Notes under the pieces: generated by a model | What the model was told of the DNA's origin: nothing | What the model saw: only the letters and a program-made list of their open reading frames with translations | The model's database searches: none | Program-made: the position numbers and the translations under genes | Shown: one piece after another, positions 55,109 through 63,240 of the stretch | Numbering within the stretch: the first letter of the stretch is position 1 | Layout: every line of letters begins with the position of its first letter | Assembly (NCBI GenBank): GCA_046047235.1 | Contig: JBJOII010000010.1 | Span: 49,735-113,734, forward strand | Reading direction: 5' to 3' | Length of the DNA: 64,000 bases | Source: JBMTVN01 sp046047235 | GTDB lineage: Bacteria; Verrucomicrobiota; Verrucomicrobiia; Limisphaerales; JAHDYP01

Positions 55109-56203
55109 CTATTCCAGCTCGTTCTCCAATCCAACATCTGGCCCCACCCCATAGCGTCGGGCCTCGTGATAATGCCAGCGTGCCAGACTGCGCGCGGGTG
55201 GCGTTCGTCCCAAACACAAACGCGCCATCAAAGCGTGCGCCTCCGCACAAGATGCATCCTTCCCCAGAGCCCGGCGCAGAACCGCTTCTGCGGGTCCAGT
55301 CATGCCGTTGCCGATCAGGGCCCTAGCCAGCAACACCAACACCTCGCTTCCGGCATCTCCATCCTGTGCCGCAACACTCAGCACCCTGATGGCAGACTCC
55401 CAGTCCTCCGCAACAACCAAACTGCGTCCCTCTTCCAGCGGATCAGAATCCAGCTTCGCCACATCAGCTGTTTCAGCTACATCTTCCTCGATCCCTTCAC
55501 CACCGCTCTCCCCCCTCGCCACCACCCTCAGGCGCTCCTGCAACTGTTCTGCCGTGCTCTTCAACAACTGCACTGTCTGTCGCTCTAAAGCCAAATCCTC
55601 CTCCAGCTTCGCGATGCGTCCGTCAAAGTCCTCCTCCCGCTCCCGCACCCCGGTGATACCCGGAGTCGACTTCTCGGACTGCGCCGCAAAACGGTGTAAC
55701 GCCAGCTCCTTCTCCAGAACCCGTATCTTCTCCTCAGCCGCCGTCAACTCGGGCGTCGCCATCACGGCCGGCCTCGGAGCTAATGCCTCCCGCAGCTTGG
55801 CCCGAAGCTCCTCACGCTCGAGCTCCAGCTGGCGTAACCGGGCACGCAAAAGATCTTCCGTCTGAACGCCGTTAACCTCCTCCGCCTGCTCAACCTTCTC
55901 GCCATCCCGCACCTCCGATAGACGTTCCAGCGCAGCGCCCACGTAACGCAACCGGTAAGCCACCACCTCCGGATGCCACATGGGATTCGTGGCCTGAAAA
56001 TGAAGCAGCCCGCCCTTTAAATCAGTGAACGCGCCCTGCGCACCTTCCCGGTCCCCTCGCGCTTCCATCTGCTCAGCCTTCCGAATACCCTCAAACAACC
56101 GCACGTAATCGTCATCCGCCCCCTCCCCCCACACCGACACTATGCCGACCAGAAGAACCAGAGGCAGGATCCCGCAGATGAAATGTCGTCCAACCAAAGA
56201 CAC
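55109..56203 (-). CDS. Exported coiled-coil/TPR protein of unknown function
   Basis: 364 residues from GTG 56203, which starts a plausible signal peptide (MSLVGRHFICGILPLVLLVG, cleavage near VSVWGEGA); a TTG 12 codons upstream is the alternative. Two Glu/Arg/Leu-rich coiled-coil stretches follow (about 120-165 and 200-250), separated by a Pro/Ala-rich segment. The last 110 residues have TPR spacing (GSEVLVLLARALIGNGMTGP, SCAEAHALMARLCLGRTPPA). The end WHYHEARRYGVGPDVGLENE resembles other verrucomicrobial TPR proteins. Probably periplasmic. It precedes yjbQ by 10 bp and is divergent from the HNH gene. Confidence 0.7.
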   Translation of the reverse strand: MSLVGRHFICGILPLVLLVGIVSVWGEGADDDYVRLFEGIRKAEQMEARGDREGAQGAFTDLKGGLLHFQATNPMWHPEVVAYRLRYVGAALERLSEVRDGEKVEQAEEVNGVQTEDLLRARLRQLELEREELRAKLREALAPRPAVMATPELTAAEEKIRVLEKELALHRFAAQSEKSTPGITGVREREEDFDGRIAKLEEDLALERQTVQLLKSTAEQLQERLRVVARGESGGEGIEEDVAETADVAKLDSDPLEEGRSLVVAEDWESAIRVLSVAAQDGDAGSEVLVLLARALIGNGMTGPAEAVLRRALGKDASCAEAHALMARLCLGRTPPARSLARWHYHEARRYGVGPDVGLENELE

Positions 56204-56326
56204 GAAGACTACATATACAAGGCCTGATGAAAGACTCAAACAAACACGCGCGCGGCAAAATCTGCTTCACCAGCCTCGTTGACGCAAATTTCCTCACCAT
56301 GTTAGCTTCCCGCCGTCAGATCCGCC

Positions 56327-56947
56327 ATGAACGCTTTCCTCGAACAGCAGGTTCTGGTGCTCAACCGGCTCTGGCAGGCCGTCAACGTCTGCTCAGTCCG
56401 CCGAGCTATGTCCCTGCTTTTCGAGGGCCATGCGCAGGTCGTTCTCGGCCACCAGAACGGAACGTTCCAAACCTACGGCTTCAAGGAATGGCAGGACGTC
56501 TCCCAAACTTCACCCGCAGAACCGCATATCCGAACGGTCTCGTTTCGCATCCGTGTTCCCCGGGTTATCCTGCTCCTGTTCTTTGATCGACTCCCTCGCA
56601 AGGAGGTCAAGTTCACCCGCCACAATATCTTCGAGCGGGATCGCAATACCTGCCAATACTGCGGCCATATCTTCGACCGGGAGAATCTCAACCTCGACCA
56701 TGTCGTTCCCCGGGATCGCGGTGGCCCCACCTCCTGGGAAAACATTGTCTGTTCCTGCATCCGCTGTAACACCCACAAAGCCAACCGAACGCCCCGCGAA
56801 GCCGGTATGCAGTTGATCCGAAAACCCAAACGCCCCAAGTGGCGCCCTGTCGCTCAGGTCAGTGTGGGCCTGGAATACGACGAAAGCTGGAGGCACTTCC
56901 TCGACATCGCTTATTGGAATGTGGAGTTACAGAGCGAGACCACGTAA
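56327..56947 (+). CDS. HNH endonuclease-family protein
   Basis: 206 residues. An N-terminal domain (about 1-95; VLVLNRLWQAVNVCSVRRAM) precedes an HNH/zinc module: CQYCGHIFDRENLNLDHVVP with HV as the HH/HN core, then RGGPTSWENIVCSCIRCNTH, giving two CxxC pairs. This type of chromosomal HNH protein is widespread in Verrucomicrobiota, cyanobacteria and Planctomycetota and is not tied to a mobile element. It should bind DNA or RNA with a metal; target and role are unknown. No restriction methylase is near. Confidence 0.85.
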   Translation: MNAFLEQQVLVLNRLWQAVNVCSVRRAMSLLFEGHAQVVLGHQNGTFQTYGFKEWQDVSQTSPAEPHIRTVSFRIRVPRVILLLFFDRLPRKEVKFTRHNIFERDRNTCQYCGHIFDRENLNLDHVVPRDRGGPTSWENIVCSCIRCNTHKANRTPREAGMQLIRKPKRPKWRPVAQVSVGLEYDESWRHFLDIAYWNVELQSETT

Positions 56948-56978
56948 GACCCCGCCTCCTTCAAGGGCATCACTCCAC

Positions 56979-57362
56979 CTACGCCCCGCGCGGCTTCAGC
57001 GATGCCGTCTTCCTGGCGGACTCAATCAGCTCCCAAAATTGCGGGTTGTCCTGCAAAGCCTCATCCTCGCCAATCGGCAAGCTGGAACGAAACAGGAAAT
57101 CCTTCACCGTATTCTTGCTGAGAATCCGGTGCACGACTACGCCCAACGAATGTCTCTCGAAATACACCCTGTAATCGCCCAAACGAAGCCGATGCAAGAC
57201 ATGACCACGACGTTCAAGCCGACCAAAGTTCTCCAATTCCGAGGCCATCATCTCCTGCGGCAAACCCCGAAACTCACCCAGTACATAGAGCTGCAATTCC
57301 TTGGGTAACTTGGACAATTCAGCAGCACTCGTGGGATTGAAGATGATCTGGAAGGGATACAT
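56979..57362 (-). CDS. RelE/ParE-like toxin-fold protein, no antitoxin visible
   Basis: 127 residues from ATG 57362; a longer frame that would run through the tRNA gene is rejected. The fold pattern is RelE/ParE: FQIIFNPTSAAELSKLPKEL at the N-terminus, then LERRGHVLHRLRLGDYRVYF with conserved basic residues, and VVVHRILSKNTVKDFLFRSS. A C-terminal extension of about 38 residues is longer than in classic RelE. No antitoxin-like gene is adjacent on either side. It starts 30 bp from the tRNA-Glu 3' end, a common site for integrated elements, though no integrase is present. It could be a solitary RelE-like protein with a non-toxin role. Confidence 0.65.
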   Translation of the reverse strand: MYPFQIIFNPTSAAELSKLPKELQLYVLGEFRGLPQEMMASELENFGRLERRGHVLHRLRLGDYRVYFERHSLGVVVHRILSKNTVKDFLFRSSLPIGEDEALQDNPQFWELIESARKTASLKPRGA

Positions 57363-57391
57363 GGTTCCTATTTTGAAGCCCAATACCGAAT

Positions 57392-57467
57392 TGGTAGCGC
57401 GTACGGGAATCGAACCCGTCTTTCGGCCTTGAGAGGGCCGCGTCCTAAACCGATAGACGAACGCGCC
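57392..57467 (-). tRNA. tRNA-Glu (CUC)
   Basis: 76 nt, with the 3' CCA encoded (57394-57392). The acceptor stem GGCGCGT pairs with ACGCGCT (first pair G-U). The D-arm is GTCT/GGAC, the anticodon arm CGGCC-CTCTCAA-GGCCG with anticodon CTC, and the T-arm ACGGG-TTCGATT-CCCGT. All stems are canonical. The anticodon CUC reads GAG, so this is an isoacceptor for Glu. Confidence 0.95.
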
Positions 57468-57524
57468 ACACCAACAACGCGGCGATACTAGCGGGCGCTT
57501 TTCCGATGTCAATCTATACAAAGC

Positions 57525-57550
57525 GAAGGGCCGCCTTTCGGCGGCCCTTC
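57525..57550 (-). terminator. Strong hairpin after the PEP-CTERM gene
   Basis: An 11-bp perfect stem (GAAGGGCCGCC and GGCGGCCCTTC; loop GAAA on the minus strand) lies 26 bp after the PEP-CTERM stop. The T-run after it on the minus strand is weak (CTTTG), so it may act as a terminator or as a stabilising 3' hairpin. Confidence 0.6.
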
Positions 57551-57576
57551 ATGAATCGAGTTAGCTAAGGATTAGC

Positions 57577-58116
57577 TTACTTGCGGCGGCGGAGCGCCAG
57601 AGCGGCCAAACCAATCACGCCAAGGGCGATCGTGGAGGGCTCGGGAACCGCAACCAGCTCGAACCCAGCCAGACCGGTCAGGTTGGCAGGCAGCGAGGGA
57701 GGCGAACCAGCACCACCGAGGGTGATGGTGATCGCAGTGGATTCACCGCTGATCAGGTTGCCAGCCCCAGAAGCAGTGGCCCAGTCGGAGCCAGCCGCAG
57801 CGTTCCACGCACGGAGGATCACCGAGGCATCAGCGCCAGGAGCGACGAACGGAACGATGGTGTTGCCGCCGTTCACATAGCCAGCCAGCAGAGCGTTGCT
57901 CTGGAAGGCGGTCGGGGTACCCACGGCTTCGTAGGAGCCGCCGTTCATCACGAACAGCTGACCCACGTAGTCAGGGCCCAGCACGCCAGCACCATTAAAG
58001 GTGACCGGAGCATTGATGCCAGCGACAGTGACGCGGTTGTTGAAGTTAATCGTTCCCTGGGCCATGGCCGTCAGGACCGATGCTGTCAAGCACAGCGCGA
58101 TTGCTAGTTTCTTCAT
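57577..58116 (-). CDS. PEP-CTERM sorting-signal protein
   Basis: 179 residues from ATG 58116 (MKKLAIALCLTASVLTAMAQ), with the signal peptide cleaved near AMAQG. The body is rich in Gly/Asn/Ala with short beta-strands (FNNRVTVAGINAPVTFNGAG). The C-terminus holds the exosortase-recognised VPEPSTIALGVIGLAALALR with a basic RRRK end, a full PEP-CTERM tripartite signal. By family knowledge it is sorted by an exosortase (EpsH/XrtA-like) and linked to exopolysaccharide; none is in the window. It follows the VNVVGY-type gene by 52 bp and probably shares its transcript. The leader is A/C-rich with no Shine-Dalgarno. Confidence 0.92.
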   Translation of the reverse strand: MKKLAIALCLTASVLTAMAQGTINFNNRVTVAGINAPVTFNGAGVLGPDYVGQLFVMNGGSYEAVGTPTAFQSNALLAGYVNGGNTIVPFVAPGADASVILRAWNAAAGSDWATASGAGNLISGESTAITITLGGAGSPPSLPANLTGLAGFELVAVPEPSTIALGVIGLAALALRRRK

Positions 58117-58168
58117 AGGTGGTTGTTTTTTACTTTGTGTTGCCAACTCAACTGTCCTCTAACCGACA

Positions 58169-58804
58169 TTAGTTACGGGGAACGGTGAAGTCGCGGGTCC
58201 AGGTAGCGGCCGCGCCTTTGTTCACCCAAGCAGATTGACCAACGGCCAAGGTCAGCGGGGCCGGGTCCCAAATGATGTCGAACACAGTGATGCTGTAGTT
58301 CTGGATGCCGGCATCCCAAGCGTAGAACACATCACCATCAACAGCCGGCCAAGCCACGCTGGCAGCCGAGAGGTCGGTCGCCACAGGAGCCACGGCGCTG
58401 AACATGGAGAAGCCAGCCGGGATCGCCACGTCTTGGGAACCTTCCAGCACTTCACCCACGAAGGTCACCGTCTTAGCCGCAGGAGCCTGCACAAAGCAGC
58501 CTTCGCCAGGAGCCAAGGTCATGTCGGTCGCACCATCCCAGATGACATCATAAACGAGGATGTCGTAGCCACCGGTGGTGGTATTGAACTTGTAGATGAC
58601 CGTGCCGTCGTCCACCTGACCGTCCAGCAACTCCCAAGCAACGTTACCGCTGCCGTTGTCCAGCTGGTTGGCGATCATGTTGAACCCGGCAACGAGGTCA
58701 ACGTTGATGTAACCCACAACGTTGACCGAGTAAACCTGGGCCATCGAGGTGGTGAGAGCCGCGAGGCCAGTGGCCGCGGCAACAAACAATGCTTTTGTTC
58801 TCAT
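58169..58804 (-). CDS. Secreted verrucomicrobial protein (VNVVGY motif), unknown function
   Basis: 211 residues from ATG 58804 (MRTKALFVAAATGLAALTTS), with cleavage after SMAQ. Right after it comes VYSVNVVGYINVDLVAGFNM, a recurrent motif in secreted proteins of Verrucomicrobiota. The protein holds two tandem repeats of a unit with a YDILVYDVIWDGATDMTLAP type motif (about residues 80-100) and a later copy (YSITVFDIIWDPAPLTLAVG near 176-195). No catalytic residues, TM helix or sorting tail. Function unknown. A -10-like TATAAT and two TTGACA elements lie upstream. Confidence 0.75.
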   Translation of the reverse strand: MRTKALFVAAATGLAALTTSMAQVYSVNVVGYINVDLVAGFNMIANQLDNGSGNVAWELLDGQVDDGTVIYKFNTTTGGYDILVYDVIWDGATDMTLAPGEGCFVQAPAAKTVTFVGEVLEGSQDVAIPAGFSMFSAVAPVATDLSAASVAWPAVDGDVFYAWDAGIQNYSITVFDIIWDPAPLTLAVGQSAWVNKGAAATWTRDFTVPRN

Positions 58805-58842
58805 AGTGTTTAGTTTTGTTGTTTCCGTGTGTATCGGCACCT

Positions 58843-58867
58843 TGTCAAAGGGCGCTGGCACTGTCAA
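58843..58867 (-). promoter_or_regulatory. Two TTGACA elements upstream of the VNVVGY-type gene
   Basis: On the minus strand TTGACA occurs twice (58867-58862 and 58848-58843), 19 bp apart, about 40-65 bp before the start codon. A consensus -10 at 17-bp spacing is not present after either. A perfect TATAAT lies further upstream (58953-58948). These are promoter-like pieces, not a proven promoter. Confidence 0.3.
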
Positions 58868-59011
58868 CGGGTTTTTGGGTTTGTTCAACGGGAGCCTCAA
58901 CACCTCTTAAGCTGACACAAACCCCTGTTGCGGAGATACTTACGCTTATTATAGCGCACCTCGCCCGGAGAGATTTAACATTTTTTTTGAACACACTGAG
59001 GTTCTCAGCTG

Positions 59012-60544
59012 TCATTTCGCTCCGCGATGGAAGTCCTCGGCCATCGCCACGGACTTCAGCATCGCCTGCGCCTTATTGACCGTCTCGTTGAACTCCGCTT
59101 CGGGTTCAGAATCCGACACCCACCCCCCCCCAGCCTGCACGTAAGCCTTCCCTTCCTTGATCAGCGCGGTCCGAATCGTAATGCAGCAGTCGAGATTTCC
59201 ATTGAAGGAAAAATAGCCCACACAACCGCCGTAGGGACCGCGAGTCGTCTGCTCGAATTCCGAGATAATCTGCATCGCCCGAATCTTCGGCGCGCCGCTC
59301 AGCGTACCCGCCGGGAAGGTGGCCCGCATGAGGTCATAGGGTGTTTTCCCCGCCGAAAGCCTGCCTTCAACCTGCGACACGATGTGCATCACATGACTGT
59401 AGCGCTCAATGATCATCAGGTCCTTGACCTCCACTGTGCTGTAGTCGCATACCCGACCGAGGTCGTTCCTGGCCAAATCCACTAGCATCACGTGCTCCGC
59501 CCGCTCCTTGGGATCAGCCAGCAATTCCTCCTCGTGTTTGAGGTCCTCTTCAACCGTAGCCCCCCTGGGGCGCGTGCCAGCGATCGGTCGAATCTCAATG
59601 CGCCGGTCTTCACACCGCACATGAATCTCCGGAGAAGCACCAACTAGAGCCATCCCCTCCAGCTCTAGCAGAAACATATATGGCGACGGATTGATGGTGC
59701 GGGCCGCGCGGTAGACCTCCAGCGGTTCAACCCGCAGTTCGGTGCTAAACCGCTGTGACCCCACAACCTGTATAATATCACCCGCTGTGATGTATTCCTT
59801 GGCCCGGTTCACATGGTCCAGAAACGCCGCCTTCTCCATGTTGGACTCGAAGGGGGCCGGCTTCGGAGCCTCGGACACGTCAATGAGTCGCTGCTCCACC
59901 GGCTTTTCCAAACAGGCCACCAGTCGGTCAATATCCCCCACCGCCCGTGCATAGGCTCGATCTGCCTGAGCGGGATCATCGCAGCGGGCGTTTACAATGA
60001 CGGACAACGTCTGAGCCACACGGTCAAAAACAATCAGTTGATCCGCTACCAGAAAATACATGACCGGAGTCCCCAGCTCGTCCCTCGGCGGCCGGGGCAC
60101 TATCGGCTCGATGTCGTGAATGAACTCGTAAGCCAGAAACCCAATAGCACCTCCGGTAAACCGGGGGAGGTTGAGCATGGGCACCGGCCGGTAGCCATCA
60201 AGAACGCGTTCCACCACTGCTAGACCGTCCCGCACCCGCTCTGGATCATCTGCCCGGGCAGCCGGATCAACGGTGAACGCAGCAACCTCCTGCCCTTGCT
60301 CCAGAATAGATACCTTGTTCCCGTCCTGCCGAATCACCGCCCTCGGACGGCAACCCACAAAGGAGTAACGCCCCAAGTGCTCCCCGCCCTCAACCGACTC
60401 GAAAAGGAAGGACTCCCCTTCTCCCTGGATTTTGCGATAGGCGGAAAGGGGGGTTTCAAGGTCCGCCAGCAATCGCCGGGTCACCGGAATGAGGTTACCC
60501 TGCCCAGCCAGCTCGCGGAATTGCTCTAATGAAGGTTCGTACAT
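59012..60544 (-). CDS. trpE: Anthranilate synthase component I
   Basis: 510 residues, normal for TrpE. The N-terminal domain carries the Trp-binding region (SFLFESVEGGEHLGRYSFVG) and FTGGAIGFLAYEF near 129-141. The chorismate-binding domain has the conserved SPSPYMFLLELE-like NPSPYMFLLELEGMALVGAS, the RPIAGTRPRG turn near 317-326, the EERAEHVMLVDLARNDLGRV-type stretch, GTLSGAPKIRAM near 430, and GCVGYFSFNGNLDCCITIRT near 455. It converts chorismate to anthranilate with the TrpG glutaminase subunit, in the cytoplasm. The genes trpG and trpD are not adjacent. The start is close to the divergent PilT-like gene. Confidence 0.95.
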   Translation of the reverse strand: MYEPSLEQFRELAGQGNLIPVTRRLLADLETPLSAYRKIQGEGESFLFESVEGGEHLGRYSFVGCRPRAVIRQDGNKVSILEQGQEVAAFTVDPAARADDPERVRDGLAVVERVLDGYRPVPMLNLPRFTGGAIGFLAYEFIHDIEPIVPRPPRDELGTPVMYFLVADQLIVFDRVAQTLSVIVNARCDDPAQADRAYARAVGDIDRLVACLEKPVEQRLIDVSEAPKPAPFESNMEKAAFLDHVNRAKEYITAGDIIQVVGSQRFSTELRVEPLEVYRAARTINPSPYMFLLELEGMALVGASPEIHVRCEDRRIEIRPIAGTRPRGATVEEDLKHEEELLADPKERAEHVMLVDLARNDLGRVCDYSTVEVKDLMIIERYSHVMHIVSQVEGRLSAGKTPYDLMRATFPAGTLSGAPKIRAMQIISEFEQTTRGPYGGCVGYFSFNGNLDCCITIRTALIKEGKAYVQAGGGWVSDSEPEAEFNETVNKAQAMLKSVAMAEDFHRGAK

Positions 60545-60699
60545 AGCAACAAGCCACCACAGTGTTCCGACCCGGCTCGCACGTCAATGACAGGCGCACC
60601 GCCAACCGCCTCCTCCATGATCCAGACTGGCGCCCCGACACCGCCTCAGCTAGGTTTCCAACCAGACCCGCCGCCAACACGATCATCCGCCACGCCACT

Positions 60700-61821
60700 A
60701 TGGAAACCGTCGGTTCAGAAACCCGCTTGGGACAACTCCTGCGCTGGTGCGAGGAGCAACAGGCATCCGACCTCCATGGCTGCGCCGGCAAGCCCTTCAC
60801 GATCCGCCAACAGGGCCGACTGGAAACCGTCCCCTCATCCGTGGCTTCCCCCCCCAGCGAAGACACGCTTTACTCCCTCATCCGGGAGGCCTTCTCCGCC
60901 GGCGTAGCCAGCCGCATCGACCGCCGACTCGAAGTCGACCTCAGTTTCACCTGCGGACAAACCCGCTACCGGGCCAATTTCTCCAAACAACTCGGCCAAC
61001 CCGCTTTTGCCTTCCGCGCCGTCCCCCGGCACCTGCTGCAACTGGCCGACCTGCAACTCCCCCAGTCGTTGGTGGAGCTACTCAACCACCCGCGCGGCCT
61101 GATCCTGGTCACGGGCCCAACCGGACAAGGCAAGAGCACCACCCTCCGCGCCCTCCTCCAGGAGATCAACAATTCCAAAGCCCTGCGCGTCATCACCATC
61201 GAAGACCCCATCGAGTTCGTGTTCCAGGACCATCAATGCCGTTTCGAACAACGCGAGGTGGGTATCGACACCGCTTCCTTCGCAGACGGCATCCGCAACG
61301 CCATGCGGCAGGACCCCAACGTTATTTTTGTAGGGGAAATCCGCGACCGGGAGAGCATCTTCGCCGCCATGCAGGCCGCCGAAACCGGACACCTCGTCCT
61401 GACAACACTCCACGCAGACTCGGTGCCCCAGGCCATTGGCAGGCTTCGGGAATACTATCCGGCGTCGGAACAGGACGGACTCAGCAGCCTCCTCTCCCGC
61501 AACCTCAACTCCATCCTCTGCCAGCGGCTGGTTCCCAACACCGCCGGAGGGCGCACCCCCTGCCTCGAAATCCTGCGCCGCACCGCAGGCGTCCGTGAAG
61601 CTATCCAAACCAATGACCTCTCCCTGCTCGCCGGGATCATCGAATCCGCCGTCGGTGAAGGCATGCATTCGTTCGATCAATACCTCATGGAGCTGCTCGC
61701 CGCCGGAGTGGTCGACCGTCAAACGGCCATGCATTACGCCGTGAACCGCCACAAGCTCGAACTCTCCCTGCGCGGCATCAGCACCCGCCACGGCATCCTG
61801 CGACCCGACCCCAACCGATAG
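60700..61821 (+). CDS. pilT: PilT-like twitching-motility ATPase
   Basis: 373 residues from ATG 60700 (METVGSETRLGQLLRWCEEQ), rejecting an upstream extension of 46 residues. The N-terminal PAS-like part (ASDLHGCAGKPFTIRQQGRL) precedes the RecA-like core: Walker A VTGPTGQGKSTTLRALL near 143, an Asp box ITIEDPIEF near 169, Walker B PNVIFVGEIRDRESI near 205, and a His box GHLVLTTLHADS near 228. The order and length match PilT/PilU, the hexameric ATPase that retracts type IV pili. GQGKS replaces the more common GSGKS. It is followed after 7 bp by a TM protein gene and then an SNase-like gene, with tight spacing that suggests an operon. Confidence 0.88.
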   Translation: METVGSETRLGQLLRWCEEQQASDLHGCAGKPFTIRQQGRLETVPSSVASPPSEDTLYSLIREAFSAGVASRIDRRLEVDLSFTCGQTRYRANFSKQLGQPAFAFRAVPRHLLQLADLQLPQSLVELLNHPRGLILVTGPTGQGKSTTLRALLQEINNSKALRVITIEDPIEFVFQDHQCRFEQREVGIDTASFADGIRNAMRQDPNVIFVGEIRDRESIFAAMQAAETGHLVLTTLHADSVPQAIGRLREYYPASEQDGLSSLLSRNLNSILCQRLVPNTAGGRTPCLEILRRTAGVREAIQTNDLSLLAGIIESAVGEGMHSFDQYLMELLAAGVVDRQTAMHYAVNRHKLELSLRGISTRHGILRPDPNR

Positions 61822-61828
61822 GCAACCC

Positions 61829-62500
61829 ATGCTGATCCTGCTTCGAGTCGTTTTCGGCCTGCTGTTCCTGCATGTCATTAGGCTGGCTCTCGACAATGCC
61901 GCCCAAGCCCCCATGACCGGGGATCTCGCCAATGCCGCCTACCTCGGGATCGCGCTCCTGCTGGCCATCGCGAATGCAGCGGTCTGGGCACCGTTTTTCG
62001 GCGCCCGACTGGCAGACCCCATCACGGGCACATTCACGGACGGCACGTATCTGGAAACACGCAACATCCTGCTGCAGGCCAATCGCCTCTGCCGCCGCAA
62101 AGGCTGGCAGAACTCCGCACTGGCTCTGGCTGTAATCGAAGGCGTGCTGCATCCCGAACGACCGACCGCATTTATCGCCGGACTCCAGTCAGCCCGCCCC
62201 GGATCCCGCTGGGAACGGATCTTCGCCCTGGAGCTCTGGCGTTTTGACAATATCCAAACCTGCAGGCGGGCCTTCGAAATCCTCCAGCAACATGGCCTCG
62301 ACCCGCGCCCCCATCACAATCAGGAGGTAAACCTGACTCTCCTGGCGCTGGATCGCCCTCCTGCACCCGAACCCAAACCGCTTCCGATCACCAACCACGC
62401 TCCCCCACCAGAACCCAAGCGCGACCACCGGATCCAGCTTTTCTCCGGAGCAGGCCAAACCCCACCTCCGCGACCCTCGCAAGGAGACTCCGAGCCATAG
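61829..62500 (+). CDS. Two-TM membrane protein of unknown function
   Basis: 223 residues. Two N-terminal TM helices (LILLRVVFGLLFLHVIRLAL, and AYLGIALLLAIANAAVWAPF) are followed by a cytoplasmic helical domain (about 65-160; ILLQANRLCRRKGWQNSALA) and a Pro-rich disordered C-terminus. No family recognised. The helix pair with QANRLCRRKG suggests a TPR-like arrangement. It lies 7 bp after the PilT-like gene and overlaps the SNase-like gene by one base (TAGTG), so it is likely part of a pilus-linked or envelope operon. Confidence 0.65.
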   Translation: MLILLRVVFGLLFLHVIRLALDNAAQAPMTGDLANAAYLGIALLLAIANAAVWAPFFGARLADPITGTFTDGTYLETRNILLQANRLCRRKGWQNSALALAVIEGVLHPERPTAFIAGLQSARPGSRWERIFALELWRFDNIQTCRRAFEILQQHGLDPRPHHNQEVNLTLLALDRPPAPEPKPLPITNHAPPPEPKRDHRIQLFSGAGQTPPPRPSQGDSEP

Positions 62501-63078
62501 TGGCGCGCCAGAACCAGATGAAAGCCACCGGCCCATTCTATATTGCGAACCGCATCCTGCGCGGAACGGGAATTCTCCTCGCGGTTGGGACAGCATGGTG
62601 GGTCTGGCAAAACCGCGAGGTTGCCAGCCCGTTCCTGAACCTCTACGAGGCCTGGCGTCTGGGCAAACCCGCCCCCATGCGCATGCAAACATGGACCGTC
62701 CACGCTACAAAAACCTTCGATGGCGAGAGCTTCCAGGCACGCACCACCAATGGCGCCCTCTACACGGTCCGGCTCGCCGGGGTGGACGCGCCCGATCCCT
62801 CAAGCCCCTCCCAATCCGTCCGTAAACAAGCACGCCTCTCCCGCGATTTCCTCGACCGCCGACTCGGCACCAACCAGCTCAGGGTGGATGTCACGCTCAC
62901 AAACGGCAGCCGCATCGCCCTCGGGATAGTCTACAACGGAAAAACCAACCTCAACGCACTCTGCATCGCCACGGGCAACGCCAACTTCAACCGTGATTTC
63001 ATGGTCGGAACCTCCTTTCGCTCCCGTTACACCCTCCTCCAGGCGGAACGCCGGGCCGGCAGGCTCCGACAACCCTAG
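62500..63078 (+). CDS. Membrane-anchored SNase-like (thermonuclease fold) protein
   Basis: 192 residues from GTG 62500, preceded by AAGGAG with 13-nt spacing. An N-terminal TM helix (ILRGTGILLAVGTAWWVW) anchors a staphylococcal nuclease-like OB domain: HATKTFDGESFQ (DGDT-type motif), YTVRLAGVDAPDPSSPSQSV, and NGSRIALGIVYNGKTNLNAL. The catalytic Arg in VRL and the Arg in GSRIAL are kept, but the usual Glu of DAPE is Asp here, so activity is uncertain. Located in the inner membrane facing the periplasm. It closes the PilT operon. It ends before a convergent terminator hairpin. Confidence 0.75.
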   Translation: MARQNQMKATGPFYIANRILRGTGILLAVGTAWWVWQNREVASPFLNLYEAWRLGKPAPMRMQTWTVHATKTFDGESFQARTTNGALYTVRLAGVDAPDPSSPSQSVRKQARLSRDFLDRRLGTNQLRVDVTLTNGSRIALGIVYNGKTNLNALCIATGNANFNRDFMVGTSFRSRYTLLQAERRAGRLRQP

Positions 63079-63181
63079 CCCATCTTCTGGGATATCCAGC
63101 GCCTGGTGTCCCTGGCATCAGTTGGACAATCTGAAAGTCGTCTGCTTCGCCATCCAGTAACAGACCTCGCAACCTGAAGAC

Positions 63182-63209
63182 AAAAAGGGGAAGGCCGAAG
63201 CCTTCCCCT
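63182..63209 (-). terminator. Rho-independent terminator of the right-edge Ig-domain gene
   Basis: A 9- to 10-bp stem (GGGGAAGGC and GCCTTCCCC, 4-nt loop) is followed on the minus strand by five T. It lies 31 bp after the stop of the minus-strand Ig gene, in the convergent gap with the SNase-like gene, and may serve both directions. Confidence 0.88.
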
Positions 63210-63240
63210 CGTTTGAGTGTAGGTTGTTACCTGCCCGGGA

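Noticed and set aside
57363..57521. N-terminal extension of the RelE-like gene
   Set aside because: This stretch is the tRNA-Glu gene and its flank. The ATG at 57362 is the better start.
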